From contig OX359246.1 in NCBI GenBank assembly GCA_947179485.1, positions 23,188,001-23,252,000 of the forward strand: 64,000 nucleotides of DNA. Reading direction: 5' to 3'. The DNA comes from Allacma fusca. Lineage: Eukaryota > Arthropoda > Collembola > Symphypleona > Sminthuridae. Positions 54,501 to 63,400 of this stretch are shown here, piece by piece. Positions within the stretch are counted from its first letter, which is position 1. Each line of letters opens with the position of its first letter. The translations under genes and the position numbers were made by a program. A model generated the notes under the pieces. It ran no database searches. It was not told the origin of the DNA and saw nothing but the letters and a program-made list of their open reading frames with translations.

Positions 54501-57500
54501 CAGAATCACAACCTTCCGATTCCTCCTCCACCAACCGATTAGGTTTACGTCGCAACCGTCGTTTTGGACTGACTTGTTCCTCCTCACTGCTATCACTTTC
54601 AATTCCAGATGTGAACAAGGACTTTTCTTCAGCGTTACGTGCAGACGCCAGCGTTTCTAAACAAACAATATAAACTAATTACATTTGATATTTACAAAGA
54701 ATCTGAAAACAGGAAAACGACTTGATCATAAATATATGAGCTTAAGATATTTTTAAAGCATGTAAGTAAGTTTACCATTCATAATTAATAGATATGCCTG
54801 TGTTCGTCTTGAAAAATAATCTTTATACTTAAATGCAATTTGCTCACAGTTCCTTCTACTCATTGTTAGTAGTAATTATTTATGAAAACTAGCACATGTA
54901 AATAGTTATTTAAATATTGCAATTATATAACTTACTGTATCTTCCAACGATGCGTGCGTTTCCAAGTTTTTCCCAAGAATCTTTAGGTGTGGAATTAGGG
55001 TTCGTGAGAATTGCACCTAAAGACGGGCCAGATACATTGGGCCAATAACACTTGCTTTGATCCGGCAAAATCCAACGAATTGGAACAATACACGTTTCCT
55101 TTTCGTTAAAAATAACCACAGCAAATTTTTTATTGCTCACCTTGCCTTTGCTGGGACCTGCCATGTTGACCGCACTCTCATTTTGGAATGACTGATGAAA
55201 TTTGAGTTAGCACATGCATTCAAATACAAACGGAAAGACATGAGGTGAGCAACAGCTCCTTAATAGCGCCGCGAAGTCAGTATTAATTTACTTGTAGTTT
55301 GAATGGAACGTTGCCTCCACAATAACTTTGGGAATTCGTACATGCATCTTGTGTAACCTCGCCAAGACAGAGTTTTAACATTGCCGGGCGATGAAATGTT
55401 ATAATTCACTTCTTTAGTTCCTTTAGCAGCGCCTATTATATAATTGCAGACACGAGGGCGAGGGCGAACAGTAAAACAACAAACAACAGTATAATTACAC
55501 GCAGGCGAGGGTGATTTGCCGACTGGGTCTGGAGTACAAGCTGAACGTATGGTTAGACCTGAACCTCTACTTAAAGCTTAACATCTACTTCGACCTGAAC
55601 CTCTACTTAAAGCTTAACATCTACTTCGACCTGAACCTCTACTTAAAGCTTAACATCTACTTCGACCTGAATCTCTGGTTAGACACGAACCTCTAATATT
55701 AGATCTGAACCTCTACTTAGACCTGGACCTCTACTTAGACCTGGACCTCTACTTAGACCTGAACCTCTAATAATTAGACCTGAACCTCTACTTAGACCTG
55801 GACCTCTACTTAGACCTGAACCTCTAATAATTAGACCTGAACCTCTAATAATTAGACCTGAACCTCTAATAATTAGACCTGAACCTCTAATAATTAGACC
55901 TGAACCTCTAATAATTAGACCTGAACCTCTAATAATTAGACCTGAACCTCTAATAATTAGACCTGAACCTCTAATAATTAGACCTGAACCTCTAATAATT
56001 AGACCTGAACCTCTAATAATTAGACCTGAACCTCTAATAATTAGACCTGAACCTCTAATAATTAGACCTGAACCTCTAATAATTAGACCTGAACCTCTAA
56101 TAATTAGACCTGAACCTCTAATAATTAGACCTGAACCTCTAATAATTAGACCTGAACCTCTAATAATTAGACCTGAACCTCTACTTAGACCTGGACCTCT
56201 ACTTAGACCTGAATCTATAATAATTAAACCGAACCTCGACTTAGATCTGTACTTGAACATGAAGTCCAGCCTTGACTAAATACTTTAAAGCCCTAGAACC
56301 TGCTACCAACAACGCTTCTTCCCGTTTCACACCTTCGACTCCTCTCACCCCGAAAATTGACCTAGGTCAATCAGACAAATCCTGACAAATTTCAAAATAA
56401 AATTCCCTACAAACTACAACGAATTGAAGTATTTTCAAGGGTAAGATCAAAAGGGCGACAAACGTTTCATTAAATCCTGCAAGCTTCTCAAAGACTCAAA
56501 CTCCCCGCTTGAAAATTAACAACATGGCGTGAAGCACGGAGCTGGATTTAGTACGTAAGCTCGTCTTTCCTTTATTCATAATTTGACGCTTTTATCTAGC
56601 TCAATGGCGTAATATCCTAAAAAAACATTCTGTTCATAAATGCCTACCCTTTCAATGTAAATCTAGTAAAATGAAATAATAACATTTCGTTAAGCTCTAT
56701 TTTGATGAGGATGAATAGTGAAGCCACTCCAGTATCGTAATTCCCGGCTCGGAGCAGTTGTAAGCCCGTAATATTTTTGAAGCTCGTGTGGAAGACTCAT
56801 CAGATGGTATATTGTGCCGATGAATTAGGATTATTGCTGGAAAGTAATTGCTATCAATTAGCCCAAGATTTTTTCAGCTCCTTCACCCATACGCAGGCTA
56901 CTGTTTTATTGACTGGCGTCTTATTAATAATTGCTCCGAGGTTTGCATCCCTTTTGATGTTTTCAGACCATAAATGCACCGGCCTTTGTGCGCCTGATAT
57001 ATGTTCCATGAGCGGAAATAATCTCACTTTGATTTCACTTATTGAGTCAAGCATATAATTACATATATATGGGGGCTTTGCTTTTGCTCTAGTAAATTTC
57101 TAGAGAGCTCCCCCAGCTCCGTACATATCTTAGATATGAGATGGTGCTCTTTTGATGATCAAATCAAAAAGACTCTCGCCAAGAGCCATATTTCACGGGT
57201 GCGAAGACTCCGGACTCACTTCCTCATCATCATCATCATTCCCAACTTGTGTAATCATTATTTGATTACAGCCTTTTCTCCCCGTACACAATTTCTATTA
57301 ATTATTCCCTCTTTGTGTCGAGCATGTTAAGGCGGGATCCCTTGTCAGCGGAATTTACAGCCCGCACATTACAAATTCCATGTGCTTAAAATGTCTAGCC
57401 GTATTTGTACAGAGATCTCTGACTATACCCGACCCTTTTTCAGGCTTTCCCATATGCTACAATCCTAATATTCCTCACAACTTGTGGAATACTCTGTCTT

Positions 57501-60467
57501 ACACTCGTCCTCCGTATTGTCCCAAATTGTCTTCTAAATTGTAAAGACAATTTTGAATTTTGAAGAAACTTTCACAAACTAAAATTAAATGGGTTTAGAA
57601 CACTATTTCTTTCCTCAAAAAAGTAATTGTGACGGATATGGGAAACAAAATGAATACATTTTGGCTGGCTCTCCTAATCTGACCAAGAGCAAAATAAATT
57701 GAGGCATTAAGGGAGGGCGTTTTTAAGATGATTTTATAATGCAGTCAGTTCTGACAAATTTTCGAAACCCTGGACTTGCGATTTTAAGCGGATTGTTCAC
57801 ATTTTTATGATTTTAATAATTTTAACCATGAGTCATAAATTGCGGCTCCAGGAGCCAGAAATGTGACGCCAAGGTAATTGGAAGATTTGTGTGGAACGGA
57901 AAGCCTAGTATTGTTAATTAGTCCGACAGCATTTTCAATTACAATAGTATCCCCGTAAATATAAATGTCACAAAAATAATTTTGGGGTATCTGAAGAAAA
58001 TACAATAGAAGATTGCCTGCCATATGCAGTGCACTGTATATAATTATTTAAAGCTACGCCTATTTACATCCTGACGGAGCATTAATTTCCCATGCTAAAC
58101 CGCTTGGGGTTTTAATCGGAAACCCCTCCGAGCCCCTTATTCGTATTTTCCTTCCAAACACTAAAATTCTGTAAACTCAACAACACTCCAGAACTCTAAT
58201 ATTTTTGCTCATTAGTAATTTTTAAGCCCGATACTAATACTACTTAAATCATTTGGAAACTTTTTGACAATTTTTGAACCAGATTTCATCAAATTGTCTA
58301 GAAACTGTTGGATAACAAAAATAATTCTCTCTCTCTCTCTCTTTTTTGAGGAGGGTTCGAGACTTTATTTCAGCTGGTCCGAATAAATCATGAGAAAACA
58401 ATTCTCTGATAAAAACTATGAAAAAAACTTTTGAGACTCTTGTGCCACCTGTATTTACCAATATTTTCCTTCCATGTGTGAACTATATTGCAATCCTAAG
58501 CTTCTTGCCCTTGAATACCATTAATCATATGTATGTGGGAGTCCTAATGGACATGAGGCTTGAAATGTACAGCTATTTTCTTCCTCACATTACAAACAGA
58601 GATGGATTCCGACTCTATGGAATCACACTTGGCAAGTGTAAGTGACGGATGAGTGCCAGTAAGACAATGATTGATATTTTGGGTAATTTGGACAGCTATA
58701 ATTCTCAGGGGTCTCATTCCATAAAGTATCCTTGTGCAAGTCTTTTGCCTGTGTGTCTGTGTCTGTCTGTGTGTATGTGTGAAGATGAAACCATCTTCTT
58801 TATTGTGAGTGGCCGGAGTTTGGAAATTGTGAAAAACTCCTTCTGGCACTCCCGTCTTTAGTTCTCTAAAGTCCACACTCTATCTTAAACCACTTTCTCC
58901 GCCAAGTTTTTTATTTTTCAAGGGGTAACATCACTCTTTAAAAACACACACATAACTCCTGCAAAGATGCAGTATATAGATCGCTAAAGGTACAGAAATA
59001 TTTGTACAAATTCCCACATATAGATACTAAATTGTGTGCTTACTAGAGCAAATCAATATACGAGAAAAAATTATTTCTTTCAAGGGTTACTTATGAGCGG
59101 AGCTGTACTGTACATTGCTTATGTGGTAGTACTCAATGCAGATATAGATTACCCTCAGAACTGATTACTTTCTCCAGGAATTGCACTAGGGATCCAAAGG
59201 CTTGAAAGACATTATTATTCTCTATAAATACAAGTCAGCTTGAATTAACATTCGGAGGAGAATTGAAATGCTAATTCATTTGACAGAATACATTTCCCCT
59301 TATTAAACGTTCCTCCACTGAGATGTCTACAATCAAAACAGTGTGCTCTTGCTGTTGGAGCGTCCGTACAAAAAAATAGGATAAATCCTCCTGAAATTCT
59401 AATTATTATTATTATTTATTATTTGTCTTTATTGCAAGTGTCAAAAAGAATCAATATACAATATTGGTTTTCATCCCAGACACTAAATAGTATCAACTCA
59501 ATTTTAAAAACAATCCTGAGCACGGACCGGGTCGTCACAACTTATTCAGTTAGTAAAATCTCATCCTTGCGCTTCATTAAGATATGCTTAATGAGTAATC
59601 CCTGAAAAACATTATAAAAGCACTTATGTATACGCATATTGCATGGCAGAGAGTTCCACAGTTTTACACAATATTACATTCTAGGTAAATTACTAGCATT
59701 GAAGAACTTTCTAAATGCTACACTTATTTTAAAAAAGATGGAGATTTCCTTGAGAAATTTACTTTCACCAGGGATCTCTTATTTTCTATAAAAAGGGAGG
59801 AGCTGACTGTTGAAGGAGCTCCCACTGTACTATTGGCTCGTGGTCTGGAGGGCAAACAAACCAAATGAGTTTTTGGTTGAGCTTTTATTGATTCCCATAA
59901 TTATATCTATGCCATTGCAATTTCAAGTTTAGATGCTCCTCTTCATTTCCCCCCGAATTGGTTCCGTTTAGTTTGCATACATATCTGAAGCTTTCAATGA
60001 AAAAAGTGATTACAAGTTCAAAGCACTATTTTATGCATGGAGACATTCTCATGGAGAAAGTACAGGAAGGATTCTGAAGGGGAGGTTTTTCTTATGCATA
60101 TAGATACATATAAGGGGGTTCAGAAGTTTTATAAGTTGTTAGTTTAAGGGCAATTTAAATAAAACAAACTTTATTTAGCCCTCTTGCCCTCCACAGATAT
60201 AAAGGCACTACTGTCCAAATGCATGGAACATAACCCTCACTCTTGACCCCGAACATATGGGGTCAAAGGTCAAGGGTTTTTTTTTTAGAAAATCAATAAA
60301 AAAAATCGTGAAATCATTAAAAAGAGCTTGTACTTACCAGAGAGTTTAAAAATCTTCTTGCAGCAGCGCTCAGCCGCCAAGCAGCAATCCACCCATTTAT
60401 TTGTTGACTCCAAACTTGAAAAGGTACTGTACACGGGGCTGTCGGAATCACTAATGTTGGCTATATA
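8077..60467 (-). CDS. Class B1 (secretin-family) GPCR, calcitonin/DH31-receptor type, 10 exons, 5' end incomplete
   Basis: Exons in transcript order: 60467-60338, 48483-48355, 24187-23992, 21708-21564, 20373-20217, 18728-18601, 18479-18391, 9560-9374, 9068-8873, 8378-8077. All have GT/AG borders and consistent phases and give 552 codons. Residues 1-130 form the hormone-receptor ectodomain: [42 protein letters not shown]1 is in exon 3; exon 4 has [20 protein letters not shown]; exon 5 has WCRLLF...[17 protein letters not shown]; the ECL2 Cys is in NEKCWV; ICL3 ends [15 protein letters not shown]6-7 are [21 protein letters not shown] and [20 protein letters not shown]. The tail is Ser/Pro-rich. 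The motifs best fit arthropod calcitonin-like diuretic hormone (DH31) receptors, Gs-coupled plasma-membrane receptors; a sister type is possible. No ATG precedes exon 60467 in frame, so at least one exon lies upstream. Confidence 0.93.
11347..11455. mobile_element. Degenerate MITE-like element
   Basis: Left end TACAGTAAACTCTCAATAAG and the right end read in reverse (AATACACTCTTACATTCCC) resemble each other and the ends of the 1994-2149 and 7186-7366 elements. The match is imperfect, so this is a weak call. Confidence 0.25.
16768..16912 (+). repeat. Diverged tandem repeat, period about 38 bp
   Basis: The phrase TATAAATTTCGTACATAGTC followed by AATATTGCCTCT recurs three to four times with substitutions. 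It is a short decayed minisatellite inside a GPCR intron. Confidence 0.6.
25313..25466 (+). repeat. 77-bp tandem duplication
   Basis: Two copies beginning ATGACAGCTAATTGTGGTTG are spaced 77 bp apart and differ at few positions. They lie about 0.7 kb upstream of the METTL26-type gene. Confidence 0.75.
26017..26385 (+). other. In-frame open extension upstream of the METTL26 domain
   Basis: For 123 codons upstream of the conserved start the METTL26 frame has no stop codon, in a region whose other frames and flanks are stop-rich. The predicted residues show no domain or clear targeting peptide and there is no obvious splice acceptor just before 26386. It may be 5' UTR that is open by chance, or a lineage-specific N-terminal extension. 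Confidence 0.35.
26386..27030 (+). CDS. METTL26: METTL26-type (UPF0585/DUF938) SAM-dependent methyltransferase, single exon
   Basis: The 214-aa product matches the usual length of about 204 aa and the pattern of the family. It begins with [14 protein letters not shown]-binding motif I is [16 protein letters not shown]; the acidic residue after strand 2 is in WQPSEV. Strand 4 is [14 protein letters not shown], followed by [28 protein letters not shown] and the C-terminal [11 protein letters not shown]. The substrate of the family is unknown to me. The start chosen is the ATG at 26386 (G at -3), where family similarity begins, but the frame stays open upstream to an ATG at 26017, adding a possible 123-aa unrelated leader. 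The gene has no introns and lies on the opposite strand inside a GPCR intron, which suggests a retrocopy or an ancient nested gene. Confidence 0.9.
   Translation: MSSPVLQRAPAAERNKAPILETLKTILPVPSNNEKLQILEIASGTGQHIAHFAQSLPQVEWQPSEVSSTSLRSIEQYIAFYNLKNVKPPLMIDIVKPTGEWPSPLNSPQSLDAILCTNMIHITPWTCTEGLFSSANYLLKPGGLLITYGPYSVNGVLTPESNVNFDAGLRQQNPLWGIRDVKDLEQLGAQQKLELHQRFDLPANNKILVFRKVL
27143..27148 (+). terminator. Poly(A) signal AATAAA of the METTL26-type gene
   Basis: A canonical AATAAA follows the stop codon by 113 bp on the same strand, consistent with a short 3' UTR and a functional transcript. No genomic poly(A) tract follows. Confidence 0.5.
34231..34616. mobile_element. Non-autonomous DNA transposon (386 bp) with TAGAGAGGTTGTGG ends
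   Basis: The left end TAGAGAGGTTGTGGACTACC and the reverse complement of the right end TAGAGAGGTTGTGGGCTACT agree at 18 of 20 positions. Both sides carry GGTTTCGGT motifs further in. There is no coding capacity. The TAGAG terminus could be hAT-like (YARNG), but I see no convincing 8-bp duplication; a TA duplication with GAGAGG ends is the alternative. The superfamily is therefore open. Confidence 0.65.
35971..36017 (+). repeat. (GA)n microsatellite
   Basis: An uninterrupted GA run of about 47 bp. Similar GA-rich clusters occur at 36.92-37.0 kb and near 45.38 kb. Confidence 0.95.
40325..41944. mobile_element. Non-autonomous DNA transposon (1620 bp), CCCAGTAAACCAC inverted repeats
   Basis: CCCAGTAAACCAC at 40325-40337 is repeated exactly as its reverse complement at 41932-41944, and AT flanks both outer sides, consistent with a 2-bp target duplication. 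Both subterminal regions are crowded with AACGTTA and GACGTTGC-like motifs in both orientations, a layout typical of CACTA-type elements. No intact gene is inside; a GTAAG donor near 40800 and a TTTCAG acceptor near 40947 suggest a decayed spliced gene. The six terminal bases match the two-gene transposon at 50458-55527. Confidence 0.8.
42495..42535 (+). repeat. (AT)n microsatellite
   Basis: A run of about 40 bp of alternating AT within GPCR intronic DNA, with further ATAG-rich sequence to its left. A (CA)n tract lies at about 42.63 kb. Confidence 0.95.
43422..43442 (+). repeat. (GT)n microsatellite
   Basis: An uninterrupted GT run; similar GT/CA runs occur near 11.52, 35.45, 42.63, 44.81 and 63.05 kb. 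Confidence 0.9.
43948..44075 (+). repeat. 18-bp tandem repeat (CAGCTCAGAATTTCCTCA)
   Basis: About seven units of CAGCTCAGAATTTCCTCA or CACCTCAGAATTTCCTCA. Because 18 is a multiple of three the plus frame stays open ([11 protein letters not shown]), but there is no splice or family support for coding. Confidence 0.85.
47066..47239 (+). repeat. 15-bp tandem repeat (ATCGAAATCGTTGTA)
   Basis: About eleven units of ATCGAAATCGTTGTA and close variants (ATCGAAATTGCTACA, ATCGAAATCATTACA), partly alternating as 30-bp dimers. It is a minisatellite in the large GPCR intron. Confidence 0.85.
50783..50788 (-). terminator. Poly(A) signal AATAAA of the transposase gene
   Basis: On the minus strand AATAAA lies 17 bp past the transposase stop codon, so transcripts of the element would end inside its left terminus region. 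No comparable signal lies between the DUF4806 stop and the transposase start. Confidence 0.55.
50806..52830 (-). CDS. Tnp2-like (CACTA/CMC-type) transposase, 674 aa, intact
   Basis: A single uninterrupted frame starts at an ATG ([10 protein letters not shown]) and runs 674 codons. The first 120 residues are acidic and Asn/Ser-rich. The RNase H-like core follows: [10 protein letters not shown] with D206, [14 protein letters not shown] with D284, and a probable third acid at E427 in [15 protein letters not shown] (by analogy). A zinc-binding-like CERC lies at 303-306 after C294. The segment [19 protein letters not shown] (about 356-374) is the hallmark DYMH block of Tnp2-type transposases. The product would cut and integrate the element at its CCCAGT ends in the nucleus. 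It lies 60 bp downstream of the DUF4806 gene on the same strand. An active copy is plausible; the superfamily assignment is from memory of motifs. Confidence 0.85.
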   Translation of the reverse strand: MAANSRSTHYRRVSNLYKSMLIELGNEVISTSNNIVANVNSLATNNLNDNLLENESERGEGSNISEQYFINEHIDSCSNSNEDISCSEQIFELGQPTCSDDALVAISSSENKANNDMDLREALRIWCVSFNITREGMNELLKILSQKYPGEYLPRDSRTLLRTQTNYDIIKLSGGEYYHFGVEASIQKLCDYLADVKSIQLFIGIDGLPLCKSSSKTFWPILGKIIVNVSIFIFVVGIFYGNNKPNDIHSYLNQFVQEMYRLENDGVKINDRKIPVHLFSIIADAPARSFVKGCVNFNSYFGCERCVVKGSWKGRIIFKDVNCRKRTNSSFKLQVDKNHHVSDSPLNKLQFGLVSQIPIDYMHLVCLGVMKKLLRIWIKCSKKDGGLGRSEIQRVDARMKAIKPFVPREFHRKPRSLLEIDRWKATELRSFLLYYGSVVLENILSKDKYDHFLMLSVATYILLSDKANVIEWNAMARTMYVNFVNLVSILYSEELLVYNIHNLIHLADDALLYGSLDIISAFNFENYMQMLKRMLRGKHSYLSQAIRRISESGVQSMSICKSIDAEVSSKQGDDTFLTIDGTLIKVVQAGEINGGENVIWCKEYLNLSSFFEIPFKSTVLSIVKVTNVTFSALRTLKKNEILRKCLVLPLNITGSFVIVPMVSNAVKKHCNLKQ
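52891..55164 (-). CDS. DUF4806-domain protein, transposon-borne accessory gene, 6 exons, 406 aa
   Basis: Exons 55164-54936, 54656-54423, 54293-54093, 53948-53752, 53285-53120 and 53084-52891 join with consistent phases and GT/AG borders to give 406 aa. Residues 1-76 form a small module ([24 protein letters not shown]) that usually precedes DUF4806. Residues 77-221 are a low-complexity linker: an acidic DSSEEE stretch, then a basic [10 protein letters not shown] patch that could be a nuclear signal. Residues about 255-340 match DUF4806: [44 protein letters not shown]. The C-terminus has [21 protein letters not shown]4806 has no known biochemical role; the location inside the terminal repeats makes a role in transposition (DNA binding, transposase partner) likely by inference. 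A protein of a single-gene origin captured by the element is the alternative. Confidence 0.85.
55540..56255. repeat. Composite minisatellite of 36-, 18- and 21-bp units
   Basis: Units share GACCTGAACCTCTA. Three 36-bp units (with TTAAAGCTTAACATCTAC) come first, then 18-bp units (ACTTAGACCTGGACCTCT), then roughly eighteen 21-bp units (AATAATTAGACCTGAACCTC + T), closing with 18-bp units again. The array begins within about 20-30 bp of the right transposon end. All units are multiples of three, so long frames remain open by arithmetic, including 193 codons on the minus strand rich in GSGLIIR; I do not take that as a gene. Confidence 0.92.
59405..59830 (-). mobile_element. 5'-truncated, decayed non-LTR retrotransposon (LINE) 3' end
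   Basis: On the minus strand the segment [20 protein letters not shown] followed by [10 protein letters not shown] matches the C-terminal pattern of CR1/Jockey-type reverse transcriptases (LWNSLP..IR...F...LK). Frameshifts and a stop just upstream show decay. It ends with an ATTATTATTATT-type tail (59405-59425), as expected for a LINE 3' terminus. Confidence 0.55.
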
Positions 60468-63400
60468 CTGAAAAATAAAAAAATTATATGAACATCTTAA
60501 CTCCACACGTTTAAATTATTAATCCTGGGATCATATACAGTCGGGATATTTTGGAGGTATTTGAGAAAATTCTCCTGGCGGGTTTTGTAATATGAATGTA
60601 GCCAATTCTTAGGGTACAGTTATATAAAGACACTGTTGTAGGTTTTATCTTTGCAGTAGTTTCTTCCGGTGAACCGTACCGACATAAATTGCAACACAAT
60701 ATATTGAGGTTGACTACTTTACTGTTACGGATAAAATCGTCAACATTAGTGTTGGCTTGGTTTAATAATAATAAACAATTCCCAGTGCTGTCCCTGGGTT
60801 CCAGCATCCCTTAGTAATCGAATGGGGGAAGTTGAGACAGTCTTTTGACAAACTTTGTATTAAAAGGGCACCCTTAAATAGAGCCTCACTTTGTAATGGA
60901 AATACTCCCAGGTTGCAGAATGTGTAAAGAGAGAATTAAAATGTATTAAATAGGAAAATGTCCCAGGGCCCTAAAGTGTTGACTATATTGAGGGGAAAAA
61001 TTTTTTTTATGGTAAAATTGCATAATTGAGGGGGTTCCAAAGAGTGAGGCTGGACTGTAGTCCAGGAGTAAAAGCTCAAATGGAGGGACATAATTTTTAG
61101 AGTGAGTGTAATAGTAGAATTCAAAGGGAAAAAAAATGATTGCGTCTGGATAGGATTTCTCATTTGAAAGTTCCAGACTCCACGTGGGGAAAGTCTCAGA
61201 GAATAAGTAAATCTGAGTTGGGAAAGTCTTTACGCGCATTGCCTCTAACACAAATATTGGTTTAACAAGTATATTTTAGGTCTGTTTTATGCCTCGGTGC
61301 ATTTAGGATGTAGCTTGGAGCTTTCGTGGGTATAGTTTCCCTCTGGGCTTGGGAGAAGAAGATTTTATCGCTGGAGATGGGATAATATGGGAGGCTCAAG
61401 TTCATGAATACCATTTGAATCCGAGCTCACTATACGGACTGGGAGAGATAATAATGGTAGTGTTTTTAGGGGTCCCTTCTGAGATCCTGAATTTAAAGAC
61501 TTGTTTTATATTAGCTCTGTCTCGGAGTCTCATTTGCGAATTTTTGATGAGGACACTGATACTATTTAGCCTGTGGTATCTACACATAGAATAGGTAAGG
61601 AGGGATCTCAGGTTTTATTTACATATGTGTCAGAATCATATGTTCCTGACAGATCCATTAGTCATGGAGGAGGGAAGGAGTTGTCTATATTGAAATCATT
61701 TACATTCATGTTCCAAGGAACAACAAGTGGCTCTTTGGAGTATCATCAATCTCCTAAGTTGAAGAGGGATATCTTGTGCAATGGTTGAAAGTCTCCTATT
61801 GGAGTTCGTATATAGTATTAAGTTACAGTCTCGACATTTGACTTGGACAGCTGGAGCTAATTGTAAAGTATATGGTAGCAATTTATGGGATATCATATAT
61901 ACTGAGCCTCTCTCATTGGTCTGCGTATCTCATTTACAGAACTTTTCATTTTTGAAGGACAATTTCTGACTGTCCAATACAATTACTTCAATAAGTTTGG
62001 GGGTTTGAGCGTATATCTTGAGTTTGTGAGTAAATCTCATATTACATTTCTTGGTTGTACTTCAATAATTATTATTGACCTTGGGCTTGTTGACGCAGTT
62101 CACTTGGAGCTGAAGCTAAAGTTTCCCTTGAAACTTTCTCAATATTAAAGTTTGAGCTAAGTTTAAAATTTTGGTTTAATGCTAAGGTTAAGTTCGACAC
62201 TTAATTCGAACTTGCATTGCAACTTTGGGGTTGAGCATTAATTTTCCTATTTTTAATTTGTAACTTTGGGATTACTTTAATTTTGAATGCCTACTTTGAC
62301 TCAGGTTTTTGAGGTTTAATTTTAATTATGTATGGTTTTGAAGAAATGTGGTTTCAAATGTGACATGTACTTTCGAACTTTGCGTTCATCTTGAACATTC
62401 TATTTTTAATAAGGTCCAAAAGGGATGGGATTTCCCAAATAAAATCCGGAGTCAATTATAAATAAAAGCATGAATTTTGAAAAAGCTTCAATCATACTTG
62501 TAAATATTTAAAACCTCTGCTCTCCCAAAGTGTCATGAGGAACTCACGTCTACAGAAATGCTAATTTCATTGCAGTAACTCGTTTTGCTTTTCAATACCG
62601 TATGTATATGGACTGTGCTTCCAAAGGCCGTTCTTATTACGTACTAAACTCCAATGTTTGAAGGTTCAAAAACCCCTGTGAGCTAAAAGCCTATTGTATG
62701 CTTTGAAAATTAGCAAAATGCTCTGAAATAGGAGTCCCTTCCCTTCAATATGCCAATCATATTTAGGGAAAAAAGACATTAATGGATGACAAAAAGCTCC
62801 TTTGTTTATTTATTCATGCAGAGTTTCTCCCTGGATTGTTCCATACATTGTTTATGGGGCCCCACTTATCTCTGTATCATTTGAGACTAAAAAGTCCCGA
62901 CACTTGCTAAAAAGGTGAGAGTCAATAAAAGGACTGGAAATTCAAGGGCATTCTCAGCTCCATTAGTTTAATTGACCTCCGACGTATAGTACAACAGACC
63001 TTACGCAAATATTCCTGTTTACAAGTCCCGTAAAATATTTCCCTTTATAAACACACACACACTCTCTCTCTCTCCACTTCAAACAAACGGGAGTTGCAAA
63101 ATATTTCATCCCCAATTTTAAAACAAATTGTTTGTCCAAATTTCACTCAGCTCTCTCAATATTGACGATTGATTTTTCCACTCGCTTAAAATGGAAACCC
63201 AAGTCAATTTTTCCAAGAAAATTCAATCAAATCCCCCAAACATTTCCCTACTTTCCTTCCCATTAGCTCAAATTAAAAAAACAAACAGGTGTTAGATTTT
63301 ATTTCAAAAATTTATTTTATCCTCGGGTCACAATCATTTTGATGAGGACAGCCCCAGTCATATTTTTGTAAATTGTATTTGCTGGGATATTCAAAAGTAA

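Larger units (their letters stand above)
50458..55527 (-). mobile_element. Apparently intact two-gene DNA transposon (CACTA/CMC-like), 5070 bp
   Basis: CCCAGTCGGCAAA at 50458-50470 recurs as an exact reverse complement TTTGCCGACTGGG at 55515-55527. The dinucleotide TC flanks both ends (50456-50457 and 55528-55529), a plausible 2-bp target duplication. Subterminal regions share inverted CGTTGCCT and GCCGG(G)CGATG motifs. Between the ends lie two minus-strand genes, a DUF4806 protein (55164-52891) and a Tnp2-like transposase (52830-50806), with 351 bp of promoter-side DNA and 348 bp of 3' DNA. Both frames are intact, so the insertion looks young. Its genes read in the same direction as the host GPCR gene. 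Confidence 0.82.
48484..60337. other. GPCR intron (11.9 kb) hosting the two-gene transposon
   Basis: The intron separates the first two reconstructed ectodomain exons. It holds the 5.07-kb DNA transposon with its DUF4806 and transposase genes, the flanking 0.7-kb minisatellite, and a LINE fragment near 59.4-59.8 kb. The 48.5-50.4 kb and 56.3-59.4 kb stretches show no supportable gene. Confidence 0.7.

Noticed and set aside
55679..56260. 193-codon minus-strand open frame of GSGLIIR repeats
   Set aside because: It is fully explained by a minisatellite whose units are multiples of three and lack stops in that frame; there is no independent coding evidence.
60723..60807. Candidate first exon of the GPCR (ATG at 60807, donor at 60722) joined to an alternative acceptor at 60460
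   Set aside because: The phases fit (it would give 578 aa), but it encodes no signal peptide and uses a weaker acceptor than the TTATTTTTCAG site at 60468. The real first exon may lie outside the window.
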